From the NCBI RefSeq assembly GCF_036759925.1, contig NZ_JAPKIB010000001.1, positions 620,001 to 684,000 of the forward strand: 64,000 bases of DNA, given 5' to 3'. The notes under the pieces are model-generated. The model saw only the letters and a program-made list of their open reading frames with translations. It did not search any database and was not told the DNA's origin. This document shows positions 1 to 8,679 of the stretch, in pieces (position 1 is the first letter of the stretch; the number at the start of each line of letters is the position of its first letter). The position numbers and the translations under genes are program-made. Source of the stretch: Kluyvera sp036759925. Lineage in GTDB: Bacteria; Pseudomonadota; Gammaproteobacteria; Enterobacterales; Enterobacteriaceae.

Positions 1-1524
1 CCTTGTAGTTGAAACAGAATTAACAAACCACTGCTGGATGTTACTCATCGCAGAATGTGACGTGTCCAGAATCGGCTGCGGGTAGAAGCCCAGCAGAACC
101 AGAAGCACGACCAGCAACAGGACGATAAACAGCTCGCGCAGCGACATCCCTGGCAGTTCTTTTGCCGCGATTTCACTCTTCGCTTTGCCAAAGTACGCAC
201 GGTGCAGCATCGCCAGCGAGTAAACGGAAGCGAACACCAGACCGAAGGTCGAAATCACCGTAATCGTCGGAACCACATGGTAGCTGCCGAACAGGATCAT
301 GAATTCGCCGACGAAGTTACCGGTACCCGGCATCCCCAGCGTACAGACTGCGAAGAACAGTGACAGCGCAGGCAACCATTTAATTTTGCTCCACAGACCG
401 CCCATCTGACGCATGTCGCGGGTATGCAGACGTTCGTAAAGCTGACCACACAGAATGAACAGGCCGGCTGCGGACAGACCGTGTGCAATCATCTGGATAA
501 CCGCGCCCTGGTAAGCCAGCTGGCTGCCGGTGTAGATAGCAATCAGCACGAAGCCCATGTGGGAAACGGAGGTGTAGGCAATCAGACGTTTGATGTCGTA
601 CTGCGTGAACGCCATCCATGCGCCGTAGAAGATACCAATCACACCCAGCCACATGGCGATAGGCGCGAACTCCGCAGAGGCGTTAGGGAACAGCGGCAGC
701 GCGAAGCGCAGCAGACCGTAGGCCGCGGTTTTCAGCAAGATACCCGCCAGGTCAACGGAACCGGCGGTTGGTGCCTGCGAGTGCGCGTCTGGCAGCCAGC
801 CGTGCAGCGGCACCACCGGCATTTTCACCGCGAAGGCGATGAAGAAGCCCAGCATCAGCAGGTATTCCACGCCGTGGGACATTGGCGTCTTCAGCAGGTC
901 CTGATAGTTGAAGGTCCATACACCGGTCGCATCGTGGTGCACGAACACCAGCGCCAGGATAGCAATCAGCATCACCAGACCGCTCGCCTGGGTATAGATG
1001 AAGAACTTGGTGGCCGCCGTGATACGCGTTTTACCATCGGAGGCTTTATGGCCCCACAGCGCGATCAGGAAGTACATCGGCACCAGCATCATCTCCCAGA
1101 AGAAGAAGAACAGGAACATGTCGATGGCCAGGAACACGCCGATAACGCCGCCCAGGATCCACATCAGGTTGAGGTGGAAGAAGCCCTGGTATTTCTGGAT
1201 TTCATTCCAGGAACAGAGCACTGCCAGCACACCCAGCAGACCGGTCAACACCACCATCAGCAGCGACAGGCCGTCGAGCGCGAGGTGAATCGTTATCCCA
1301 AAGCGTGGGATCCACGGCAGGATGAACTCAGACTGCCACTGCGGCAGACCGGTGGATTGGGTGAGTGAGTAGCCGCCCTGCAGCCACAGCTGCAGGCCAA
1401 GCGCCAGCGTCAGTCCCATGGTGATCAGCGCGATCCAGCGCGGCATCTTCACGCCAAAGCGTTCGGTCTGCCAGCAGAGGAAACCGCCGATAAAGGGAAT
1501 CAGTATTAGCCAGGGTAATAACAT
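1..1524 (-). CDS. nuoM: NADH-quinone oxidoreductase subunit M, 3' edge cut by window
   Basis: Membrane-arm subunit of complex I, one of the three antiporter-like proton-pumping subunits of the inner membrane. The frame is open from ATG at 1524 to base 1 and ends in ...NSVSTTR, matching the last residues of E. coli NuoM, so only about one codon and the stop are missing. It is highly hydrophobic throughout. The conserved glutamate of the FFFFWEMM segment falls at residue 144, the position of the essential Glu in E. coli NuoM. It lies 100 bp downstream of nuoL in the same operon; nuoN should follow just outside the window. Identification is secure. Confidence 0.97.
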   Translation of the reverse strand, partial: MLLPWLILIPFIGGFLCWQTERFGVKMPRWIALITMGLTLALGLQLWLQGGYSLTQSTGLPQWQSEFILPWIPRFGITIHLALDGLSLLMVVLTGLLGVLAVLCSWNEIQKYQGFFHLNLMWILGGVIGVFLAIDMFLFFFFWEMMLVPMYFLIALWGHKASDGKTRITAATKFFIYTQASGLVMLIAILALVFVHHDATGVWTFNYQDLLKTPMSHGVEYLLMLGFFIAFAVKMPVVPLHGWLPDAHSQAPTAGSVDLAGILLKTAAYGLLRFALPLFPNASAEFAPIAMWLGVIGIFYGAWMAFTQYDIKRLIAYTSVSHMGFVLIAIYTGSQLAYQGAVIQMIAHGLSAAGLFILCGQLYERLHTRDMRQMGGLWSKIKWLPALSLFFAVCTLGMPGTGNFVGEFMILFGSYHVVPTITVISTFGLVFASVYSLAMLHRAYFGKAKSEIAAKELPGMSLRELFIVLLLVVLLVLLGFYPQPILDTSHSAMSNIQQWFVNSVSTTR

Positions 1525-1598
1525 GGCAATTCATTTCCTTATTAATCTATCCGGAGGCGACAAGCCCGCCAGAACAGGAAAACAGCACGACATTTTCA

Positions 1599-1619
1599 TG
1601 GGGAGGAAACTCCTCCCCA
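1599..1619 (-). other. intercistronic hairpin between nuoL and nuoM
   Basis: Perfect inverted repeat TGGGGAGGA / TCCTCCCCA with a 3-nt loop, in the 100-bp gap between the nuoL stop and the nuoM start. There is no T-run on the transcript side, so it looks like an mRNA-stabilising or processing hairpin rather than a terminator. Confidence 0.5.
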
Positions 1620-1624
1620 ACGAA

Positions 1625-3466
1625 TTAACGCAATACCATCAACAACGCCAGCACCACCACGGCACCGATGCTCATTGACGCAACATACCAGCGCAGATAC
1701 CCGTTCTCGCTCAGCACCAGGCCTTTGCCTGCGAAGCGGGAGAGGATAGCCGGAATGTTCATCAAGGCATTGAGCGGGTCGCGCTTCAGCAGCCAGGCGA
1801 TGCCAAGGAACGGCTTCACGAACACCTTGTCGTACAGCCAGTCAAAGCCCCAGGCGTTATACCACCAGGTTCCGAGCAGGCGGCCAGGCGCGCTGTTGGC
1901 GATGGAGGTCACCAGCGTGCGTTTACCCAGCCACAGCCATGCGGCAATCAGGATCCCGGCAATCGCCACGACACCCGAGGTGATTTCCAGCGTCAGCACG
2001 CGGCCGTGTTCCAGTTCGGTCGTTGCCGGCAGTACGCCGTGCAGCGGTGGCACAATCAGCGCGCCGATAAAGGTCGACAGAATCATCAGCACGATCAGCG
2101 GCAGGTGGTGGGTAATGCCCTTCCCTGCGTGGGCGTGAATCTGCTCTTTACCGTGGAAGACGATGAAGATCATACGGAAGGTGTAGAGCGAGGTCATGAA
2201 TGCACCGACCAGGCCCGCCACCATCAGGTTGATATGACCATTCGCCATCGCACCGGCGAGGATTTCGTCCTTACTGAAGAAGCCAGCGGTAATCAGCGGC
2301 AGCGCGGAGAGCGCGGCACCACCAACCAGGAAGCAGGCATACACCAGTGGAATCGACTTACGCAGGCCACCCATCTTAAAGATGTTCTGTTCGTGATGGC
2401 AGGCCAGAATCACCGAGCCGGACGCCAGGAACAGCAGCGCTTTGAAGAACGCGTGGGTCATCAGGTGGAAAATCGCCGCATCCCATGCCTGTACGCCAAG
2501 CGCCAGGAACATGTAGCCAATCTGGCTCATGGTGGAGTAAGCGAGTACACGTTTGATGTCGGTCTGTACCAGCGCGGCAAAGCCTGCCAGCACCAGCGTT
2601 ACCGCCCCAATAATACCGACCAGATGCAGCACTTCCGGCGTCAGCAGGAACAGGCCGTGAGTACGGGCAATCAGGTAAACACCGGCGGTAACCATGGTCG
2701 CCGCGTGGATCAGCGCAGAAACAGGCGTTGGGCCAGCCATCGCATCCGCAAGCCAGGTCTGCAACGGCAGCTGCGCGGATTTACCTACCGCACCGCCCAG
2801 CAGCATCAGGGTTGCCCACATCAGCATGTTGTTGCCCGCCGCGAAGTGCGCCGGTGCCAGCTCAACCATTTCGCGGAAGTTCAGCGTGCCCAGTTCGTTG
2901 TAGAGAATGAACAGCGCGAACGCCAGGAAGACGTCACCGACACGGGTCACCACGAAGGCTTTCATGGCCGCCGCGCCGTTCTTCGGATCGGTGTAGTAGA
3001 AACCGATCAGCAGATAGGAGCACAGGCCCACGCCTTCCCAGCCGAGGTACATCAGCAGCAGGTTATCGGCCAGCACCAGAACGACCATGCTCGCGATAAA
3101 CAGGTTGGTGTAGGCGAAGAAGCGGGAGTAGCCCTCTTCCCCACGCATATACCAGGAGGCGAACATGTGGATCAGGAAGCCGACGCCGGTGACCACGGAG
3201 AGCATGGTCAGGGACAGGCCATCCAGCACCAGGTTAAAACCGATGTTGAAGTCGCCGACGGACATCCACGTCCACAGCGGCAGGCTGAAGGCCTGCTTGC
3301 CGTTGGCGAAGAAATCCATGCCAGCATACGCCGTGACCAGCGCCGCGAGGCCAATCGACCCGACGCCAACGGTGGCGGAGAGATTCTCCGACCAGCGTCC
3401 GCGGGAGAAGGCCAGCAGAACGAAGCCAATAAATGGCAGAATAATGGTTAAGGCAAGCATGTTCAT
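1625..3466 (-). CDS. nuoL: NADH-quinone oxidoreductase subunit L
   Basis: Largest membrane subunit of complex I, 613 residues as in E. coli. It is an antiporter-like proton channel (Proton_antipo_N and Proton_antipo_M domains) followed by the long C-terminal lateral helix that runs along the membrane arm. The family segment DNLLLMYLGWEGVGLCSYLLIG (split here as DNLLLMYLGWEG and VGLCSYLLIG) is present near residues 133-154. It overlaps the end of nuoK by 4 nt, so translation is probably coupled. No truncation or odd residues seen. Confidence 0.98.
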   Translation of the reverse strand: MNMLALTIILPFIGFVLLAFSRGRWSENLSATVGVGSIGLAALVTAYAGMDFFANGKQAFSLPLWTWMSVGDFNIGFNLVLDGLSLTMLSVVTGVGFLIHMFASWYMRGEEGYSRFFAYTNLFIASMVVLVLADNLLLMYLGWEGVGLCSYLLIGFYYTDPKNGAAAMKAFVVTRVGDVFLAFALFILYNELGTLNFREMVELAPAHFAAGNNMLMWATLMLLGGAVGKSAQLPLQTWLADAMAGPTPVSALIHAATMVTAGVYLIARTHGLFLLTPEVLHLVGIIGAVTLVLAGFAALVQTDIKRVLAYSTMSQIGYMFLALGVQAWDAAIFHLMTHAFFKALLFLASGSVILACHHEQNIFKMGGLRKSIPLVYACFLVGGAALSALPLITAGFFSKDEILAGAMANGHINLMVAGLVGAFMTSLYTFRMIFIVFHGKEQIHAHAGKGITHHLPLIVLMILSTFIGALIVPPLHGVLPATTELEHGRVLTLEITSGVVAIAGILIAAWLWLGKRTLVTSIANSAPGRLLGTWWYNAWGFDWLYDKVFVKPFLGIAWLLKRDPLNALMNIPAILSRFAGKGLVLSENGYLRWYVASMSIGAVVVLALLMVLR

Positions 3467-3765
3467 CCGCGCAACTCACTTACTGAATCGATGTTCAGGT
3501 TCTGGCGGCGACGATGGAGCTGCAGCAGCAGCGCCAGGCCAATACTCGCTTCCGCAGCCGCGAGGGTAATGGCGAGGATATACATCACCTGACCGTCGGT
3601 CTGGCCCCAGTAGCTGCCGGCGACCACGAAGGCCAGCGCAGCGGCGTTAATCATGATTTCCAGCCCAATCAGCATAAACAGCAGGTTGCGGCGGATAACC
3701 AGACCGGTTAAACCCAGCACGAATAAAATCGCCGCGAGGATCAGCCCATGTTGTAAAGGAATCAT
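3463..3765 (-). CDS. nuoK: NADH-quinone oxidoreductase subunit K
   Basis: Small membrane subunit of complex I, 100 residues, three predicted transmembrane helices. It carries the two buried glutamates expected in this family: one in LIGLEIMINA and one in ITLAAAEASIGLAL. Both are part of the proton-transfer path linking the quinone site to the antiporter subunits. It overlaps nuoJ upstream and nuoL downstream by 4 nt each, a tightly coupled set. Confidence 0.97.
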   Translation of the reverse strand: MIPLQHGLILAAILFVLGLTGLVIRRNLLFMLIGLEIMINAAALAFVVAGSYWGQTDGQVMYILAITLAAAEASIGLALLLQLHRRRQNLNIDSVSELRG

Positions 3766-4316
3766 GCGTGTTCCTCCGTTTTCCTTTTCGCGCTATCGCC
3801 AGCGCGGTTGCTCAGCACTTCGCCCATGCGGTCTTCACGACCGATATGGAAGGCCACAACCAGGCCTGCCAGCAGCAGCATCGATGCCAGTTCAACCGCC
3901 AGTACGTACGGCCCGAACAGGGCGATACCCACTTCTTTGGCGCTGATAGCGTTACCGTCAATACCCTGGTCGTTCAGGCCCATGATGGCGTACACCATCA
4001 CCGCCAGCAGCACGGCGGACAGTACCGCCGGGCCAATCCAGATTTGCGGCTTCAGCCACTGACGTTCCTGGGCGATTTCAGCGCCGCCCAGGTTCAGCAT
4101 CATCACCACGAAGACGAACAGCACCATGATGGCGCCCGCATAGACGATGATCTCCAGCGCACCGGCGAAGTAAGCGCCCAGCGAGAAGAACACCCCGGCG
4201 ATAGCCAGCAGCGAGACAATCAGATACAGCAGCGCGTGTACCGGGTTAGTGTGCGTAATCACTCGCAGGGTTGCGAGGACAGCAATCAGGCCACAGATAT
4301 AAAAAGCGAATTCCAT
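3762..4316 (-). CDS. nuoJ: NADH-quinone oxidoreductase subunit J
   Basis: Membrane subunit of complex I, 184 residues, the E. coli length, with five predicted transmembrane segments. The family segment YAGAIMVLFVFVVMMLNL (helix 3, containing the pi-bulge of the coupling machinery) is present near residues 59-76. The C-terminal tail is charged and ends in KRKTEEHA. It sits between nuoI (11-nt gap) and nuoK (4-nt overlap). Confidence 0.97.
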   Translation of the reverse strand: MEFAFYICGLIAVLATLRVITHTNPVHALLYLIVSLLAIAGVFFSLGAYFAGALEIIVYAGAIMVLFVFVVMMLNLGGAEIAQERQWLKPQIWIGPAVLSAVLLAVMVYAIMGLNDQGIDGNAISAKEVGIALFGPYVLAVELASMLLLAGLVVAFHIGREDRMGEVLSNRAGDSAKRKTEEHA

Positions 4317-4327
4317 TGCCCCTCTCC

Positions 4328-4870
4328 TTACGGTAACAGGCTCTTGACGTCGATAGGCTTAGCTTCGTTCTCTGCTTCGCCCTTATCTTTGCCGTCGATT
4401 GCCATACCCGCCATCCGGTAGAAGTTATATTCCGGGTATTTGCCCGGACCGGAAATCAGCAGATCCTCTTTTTCGTACACCAGATCCTGACGCTTGTATT
4501 CGCCCAGTTCGAAGTCCGGGGTCAACTGAATCGCCGTGGTCGGGCACGCTTCTTCACACAGGCCGCAGAAGATGCAGCGTGAGAAGTTAATGCGGAAAAA
4601 CTCCGGATACCAGCGGCCATCTTTGGTCTCTGCTTTCTGCAGAGAGATACAGCCAACCGGGCAGGCTACCGCGCACAGGTTACAGGCAACGCAGCGCTCT
4701 TCGCCGTCCGGGTCGCGCGTCAGCACGATACGGCCACGATAGCGCGGTGGCAGGTAGACCGACTCTTCCGGGTACATCTGCGTTTCGCGTTTGGCGAACG
4801 CATGCAGGCCGATCATCCAGATACTGCGTACCTGGGTGCCGAAGCCTACGAGTAATTCTTTTAAGGTCAT
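4328..4870 (-). CDS. nuoI: NADH-quinone oxidoreductase subunit I
   Basis: Peripheral-arm subunit of complex I, 180 residues. It carries two [4Fe-4S] clusters (N6a and N6b), bound by the ferredoxin-type motifs CVACNLCAVACPVGC and CIFCGLCEEACPTTA, and passes electrons to NuoB and the quinone site. The N-terminal amphipathic segment anchors it to the membrane arm. Its start is 13 nt from the end of nuoH. Both cysteine octets are complete. Confidence 0.98.
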   Translation of the reverse strand: MTLKELLVGFGTQVRSIWMIGLHAFAKRETQMYPEESVYLPPRYRGRIVLTRDPDGEERCVACNLCAVACPVGCISLQKAETKDGRWYPEFFRINFSRCIFCGLCEEACPTTAIQLTPDFELGEYKRQDLVYEKEDLLISGPGKYPEYNFYRMAGMAIDGKDKGEAENEAKPIDVKSLLP

Positions 4871-4883
4871 GGTCTATAGCCCC

Positions 4884-5861
4884 TTATGGCTGCTGCCAGA
4901 GAATGACAGCCGCCGTTACCAGCAAGTTGATGAGCGTCAGCGGCAGGCACACTTTCCAGCCGAAGGACATTACCTGGTCATAACGAGGACGCGGTAACGA
5001 CGCACGAATCAAAATGAACATCATCATGAAGAACGCGGTTTTCAGCGCGAACCAGATGAATGGCGGTAAGAACGGGCCTTGCCAGCCACCGAAGAACAGC
5101 GTCACGATCAGCGCCGACACGGTGACGATACCGATGTATTCACCCACGAAGAACAGACCGAATTTCATACCGGAATATTCAATGTGGTAACCATCGGCCA
5201 GTTCCTGCTCCGCTTCCGGTTGGTCAAACGGGTGACGGTGACACACCGCCACGCCCGCAATCGCAAAGGTAATGAAGCCGAAGAACTGAGGAATGACGTT
5301 CCACAGGTGAGCCTGGTTATTGACGATGTCGGTCATGTTGAATGAACCGGCCTGCGCCACCACGCCCATCAGAGACAGACCCAGGAACACTTCGTAGCTC
5401 AGGGTCTGCGCAGACGCACGCATCGCACCCAGCAGCGAGTATTTGTTGTTGCTCGACCAACCGGCGAACAGCACCGCGTAGACCGCGAGGCCCGCCATCA
5501 TCAGGAAGAACAGGATCCCGATGTTGAGGTCGGCGACCACCCAGCTTGGGCTGACCGGCACAATGGCGAAGGCCAGCAGCAGCGAGGTGAAGGCGATAAC
5601 CGGTGCCAGCGTAAAGATCATACGGTCCGTAAATTTCGGAACCCAGTCCTCTTTAAAGAACATTTTGATCATGTCGGCAACGAGCTGGAGCGAACCGCCC
5701 CAGCCCACGCGGTTTGGCCCGTAGCGGTTCTGGAACAGGCCCAGAAGGCGACGTTCGCCGAAGCTCATGAACGCCCCGCAGGTGACGACCACCAGCAGGA
5801 TGACCACGGCCTTGATGATGCTAAGGAGGATCTCAATCAGATCCGGCGTTAACCAACTCAT
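4884..5861 (-). CDS. nuoH: NADH-quinone oxidoreductase subunit H
   Basis: Membrane subunit of complex I that forms the quinone-binding chamber at the junction with the peripheral arm; 325 residues, about eight membrane helices. The hallmarks are RYGPNRVGWGG near residues 46-56 and the charged loop HPFDQPEAEQELADGYHIEY (about residues 212-231), which lines the quinone cavity. The start ATG overlaps the nuoG stop by 4 nt. No anomaly seen. Confidence 0.98.
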   Translation of the reverse strand: MSWLTPDLIEILLSIIKAVVILLVVVTCGAFMSFGERRLLGLFQNRYGPNRVGWGGSLQLVADMIKMFFKEDWVPKFTDRMIFTLAPVIAFTSLLLAFAIVPVSPSWVVADLNIGILFFLMMAGLAVYAVLFAGWSSNNKYSLLGAMRASAQTLSYEVFLGLSLMGVVAQAGSFNMTDIVNNQAHLWNVIPQFFGFITFAIAGVAVCHRHPFDQPEAEQELADGYHIEYSGMKFGLFFVGEYIGIVTVSALIVTLFFGGWQGPFLPPFIWFALKTAFFMMMFILIRASLPRPRYDQVMSFGWKVCLPLTLINLLVTAAVILWQQP

Positions 5862-8584
5862 TGCTGTGCCTCCTGCAGATTCTCAAGACGCGCGCCCGCC
5901 AGTGCTGGAGCAATGCCCGGCATGCCCATCGGCAAACCAACCTGCCCTGCCACCAGCCCGCTGGAAATGACCAGCGGCAGCGTGACCGTCTGACCATCAA
6001 AGCTGAACGCCATCTTCGCACCTTCGTTTACGCCAAGCGCCGCGGCATCCGCCGGGTTGAGCTTGAGGTAAGGCTGCGGCATGCGGCTCTGGAACACCGG
6101 TGCGCGCTGTGACATCTCGTCGCTACCAAACAGATGGTAGTACGGGGCCACGCGCCATTTCCCGGCTTCAGCCTGGAAGCTTGCCGGTACGGTGGTGAAG
6201 TAATCCAGACCGTTGGCAGATGCTTCAATCAGACGTACGCCAGGGTCACCGTGACGCAGTTTGCCACCCACTTCCGCCTGGAACTTGTTCCATGCCTGCG
6301 GGGAGTTCCAGCCTGGAGCCCATGCAAATGGGATCTGCGAGCGCGGCGCGCCCGGCTGGTTGTTCCCTTCCATCGAGAAGGCGAACATGGTGTCTTTATC
6401 CTGCGGCTGACGCGGTTCGTGAACGCTGATGTTCGCGCGCATGGCCGTACGGCCACTGTAGCGGTGCGGTTCACGCGCCAGCTTCTGACCGCTAATGCGG
6501 AAGGTCGCGTCCGGCGCAGCATCTTTGATGCCAGCCAGCTGCGGCAGCGCCGCGACGGCTGCGTCAATCACGTGGTCCAGCTGAGTCCAGTCAACCTGAC
6601 GGTTTTCCAGGGTGCTGTGCAGCGAGTGCAGCCAGCGCCAGCTTTCCAGCATGATGGTTTTGCTGTCGTAGTAGCTTGGGTCATACACCTGGAAGAAGCG
6701 CTGCGCGCGGCCTTCGTTGTTGATGACTGTACCGTCGCTTTCAGCGAAGCTTGCCGCCGAGAGCACCAGGTGTGCATGGTCCATAATCGCCGTGCGCTGA
6801 TGGTCAATCACCATCACCAGCGGGGCTTTATCCAGCGCCGCGTTAACGCGGCTGACAGCCGCATGACGGTGCAGGTCGTTTTCGAGCACGATAACCGCAT
6901 CGGCAGCGCCGCTTTCCAGTTCGTTCAGCGCGTCATCCAGAGAGCCGCCGCCAATCATGCCGAGGCCAACGCTGTTCACCGCACGGGCAATCATCGTTAC
7001 GCCAACGTCAGAACCGCGGACTTTCAGGGCTTTCGCCACGTTAGCCGCCGCCTGAATCACTTCTGCGCTACCGGCGTTGGTGCCGGAGACGATCAGTGGT
7101 TTTTTCGCCCCGGCCAGCGCCTGAACGATCACGTCGATCTTGCCCTGCAGGTCACGATCGATACCGTCAACTGCCGGTGCGTTGTTGTCCAGCGCATGAG
7201 CAATGGCGAAGCCTAAACGCGCCTGGTCTTCTACCGGTGCGCGGTAGGTCCACGCGGCGATATCGTCCAGACGGGTGTCGTCAACGTTGGTGACAAACAG
7301 CGGATGTTTAGCACGTTGGCCGATGTTGAGGATTGCCGCAATCTGCCAGTCAGCCACTTTCTGGGCCGCCGCCATCTCGCGCGCTTTGCCTTTCACCGCC
7401 TGGCGAACCGCCAGCGCGACGCGAGCGCCGGTCTGGGTAACGTCTTCGCCCAGCACCAGTACCGCATCGTAAGATTCGATGTCGCGCAGCGCCGGAGTAT
7501 GAATGCCGCCTTCGCGCAGCACTTTCAGCGCCAGCTGCAGACGTTCCTGCTCGCCTTTGGCGATGCCGGTATAGAAGTTATCCGCGCCCACCAGTTCACG
7601 CAGCGCGAAGTTGCTTTCTACGCTGGCGCGCGGAGAGCCGATACCAATCACTTTCTTCGACTGACGCAGAATATCCGCCGCGCCCTGCATCGCCTGCTCG
7701 GCGTTGAGGGTGATGAGGTCATCGCCACGACGTTGAACCGGCTGACGCGGACGGTCTTTCAGGTTCACATAGCCATAGCCGAAACGACCGCGGTCGCAGA
7801 GGAAGTAGTGGTTAACGGTACCGTTATAGCGGTTTTCGATACGACGCAGTTCGCCGTAGCGCTCGCCCGGGCTGGTGTTACAGCCGATGGAGCACTGCTG
7901 GCAGATGCTTGGTGCAAACTGCATGTCCCACTTACGGTTGTAGCGCTCGGAGTGCGTCTTATCGGTAAATACGCCGGTCGGGCAAATTTCAACCAGGTTA
8001 CCGGAGAATTCGCTTTCCAGGGTACCGTCTTCTGGACGGCCGAAGTAGACGTTGTCGTGCGCGCCGTACACACCGAGATCGGTGCCGTCAGCGTAGTCTT
8101 TGTAGTAACGCACGCAGCGGTAGCAGGCGATGCAGCGGTTCATTTCGTGAGAGATGAACGGCCCCAGGTCCTGGTTACGGTGGGTACGCTTAGTAAAGCG
8201 ATAGCGACGGAAGCTATGGCCGGTCATCACGGTCATATCCTGAAGGTGGCAGTTACCGCCCTCTTCGCAGACCGGACAGTCGTGCGGGTGGTTAGTCATC
8301 AACCACTCCACCACGCTCTCGCGGAACTGCTTCGCTTCTGCGTCGTCAATAGAAATAAAGGTGCCGTCAGATGCCGGTGTCATACAGGACATCACCAGGC
8401 GACCACGCGTGTCTTCCGCGTTCTGATATTGCTTCACCGCACACTGGCGGCAAGCACCGACGCTCCCAAGCGCCGGGTGCCAGCAAAAGTATGGAATATC
8501 AAGGCCCATAGAGAGACATGCCTGTAGCAGGTTGTCCGCTCCGTTGACCTCGTACTCTTTGCCGTCTACATGAATCGTAGCCAT
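5858..8584 (-). CDS. nuoG: NADH-quinone oxidoreductase subunit G
   Basis: Largest subunit of complex I, 908 residues, in the peripheral arm. The N-terminus is a [2Fe-2S] ferredoxin domain (YFCWHPALGSVGACRQC region). It is followed by the HDCPVCEEGGNC His/Cys cluster motif, CIACYRCVRYYK, and CQQCSIGCNTSPG, the extra [4Fe-4S] N7 site found in E. coli-type enzymes. The rest is a molybdopterin-oxidoreductase-like fold that lacks the cofactor in this family. The gene begins 95 bp after nuoF; the gap contains a hairpin. Confidence 0.98.
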   Translation of the reverse strand: MATIHVDGKEYEVNGADNLLQACLSMGLDIPYFCWHPALGSVGACRQCAVKQYQNAEDTRGRLVMSCMTPASDGTFISIDDAEAKQFRESVVEWLMTNHPHDCPVCEEGGNCHLQDMTVMTGHSFRRYRFTKRTHRNQDLGPFISHEMNRCIACYRCVRYYKDYADGTDLGVYGAHDNVYFGRPEDGTLESEFSGNLVEICPTGVFTDKTHSERYNRKWDMQFAPSICQQCSIGCNTSPGERYGELRRIENRYNGTVNHYFLCDRGRFGYGYVNLKDRPRQPVQRRGDDLITLNAEQAMQGAADILRQSKKVIGIGSPRASVESNFALRELVGADNFYTGIAKGEQERLQLALKVLREGGIHTPALRDIESYDAVLVLGEDVTQTGARVALAVRQAVKGKAREMAAAQKVADWQIAAILNIGQRAKHPLFVTNVDDTRLDDIAAWTYRAPVEDQARLGFAIAHALDNNAPAVDGIDRDLQGKIDVIVQALAGAKKPLIVSGTNAGSAEVIQAAANVAKALKVRGSDVGVTMIARAVNSVGLGMIGGGSLDDALNELESGAADAVIVLENDLHRHAAVSRVNAALDKAPLVMVIDHQRTAIMDHAHLVLSAASFAESDGTVINNEGRAQRFFQVYDPSYYDSKTIMLESWRWLHSLHSTLENRQVDWTQLDHVIDAAVAALPQLAGIKDAAPDATFRISGQKLAREPHRYSGRTAMRANISVHEPRQPQDKDTMFAFSMEGNNQPGAPRSQIPFAWAPGWNSPQAWNKFQAEVGGKLRHGDPGVRLIEASANGLDYFTTVPASFQAEAGKWRVAPYYHLFGSDEMSQRAPVFQSRMPQPYLKLNPADAAALGVNEGAKMAFSFDGQTVTLPLVISSGLVAGQVGLPMGMPGIAPALAGARLENLQEAQQ

Positions 8585-8622
8585 TAGCGTGCTTCCAAAT
8601 TAAAAAATCGTTACCACTTCCT

Positions 8623-8667
8623 CATTCAGGCTGCCTCTGCGTTGGCCGCCTTGATGCAACCTGAATG
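8623..8667 (-). other. intercistronic hairpin between nuoF and nuoG
   Basis: Inverted repeat CATTCAGG / CCTGAATG (8623-8630 and 8660-8667), extendable by three more pairs across one mismatch, in the 95-bp nuoF-nuoG gap. It lacks a terminal T-run, so mRNA processing or stabilisation is likelier than termination. Confidence 0.45.
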
Positions 8668-8679
8668 CGTTTGTGGGAA

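Noticed and set aside
424..1368. 314-residue open frame on the plus strand
   Set aside because: It is antisense to nuoM, His/Gln-rich with no domain, and exists because GC-biased codons of the real gene leave few stops on the other strand.
2006..3451. 481-residue open frame on the plus strand
   Set aside because: Lies opposite nuoL; composition is typical of a reverse-complement shadow.
6134..8527. Two long plus-strand frames (360 and 407 residues)
   Set aside because: Both are antisense to nuoG, with no ribosome site or recognisable domain.
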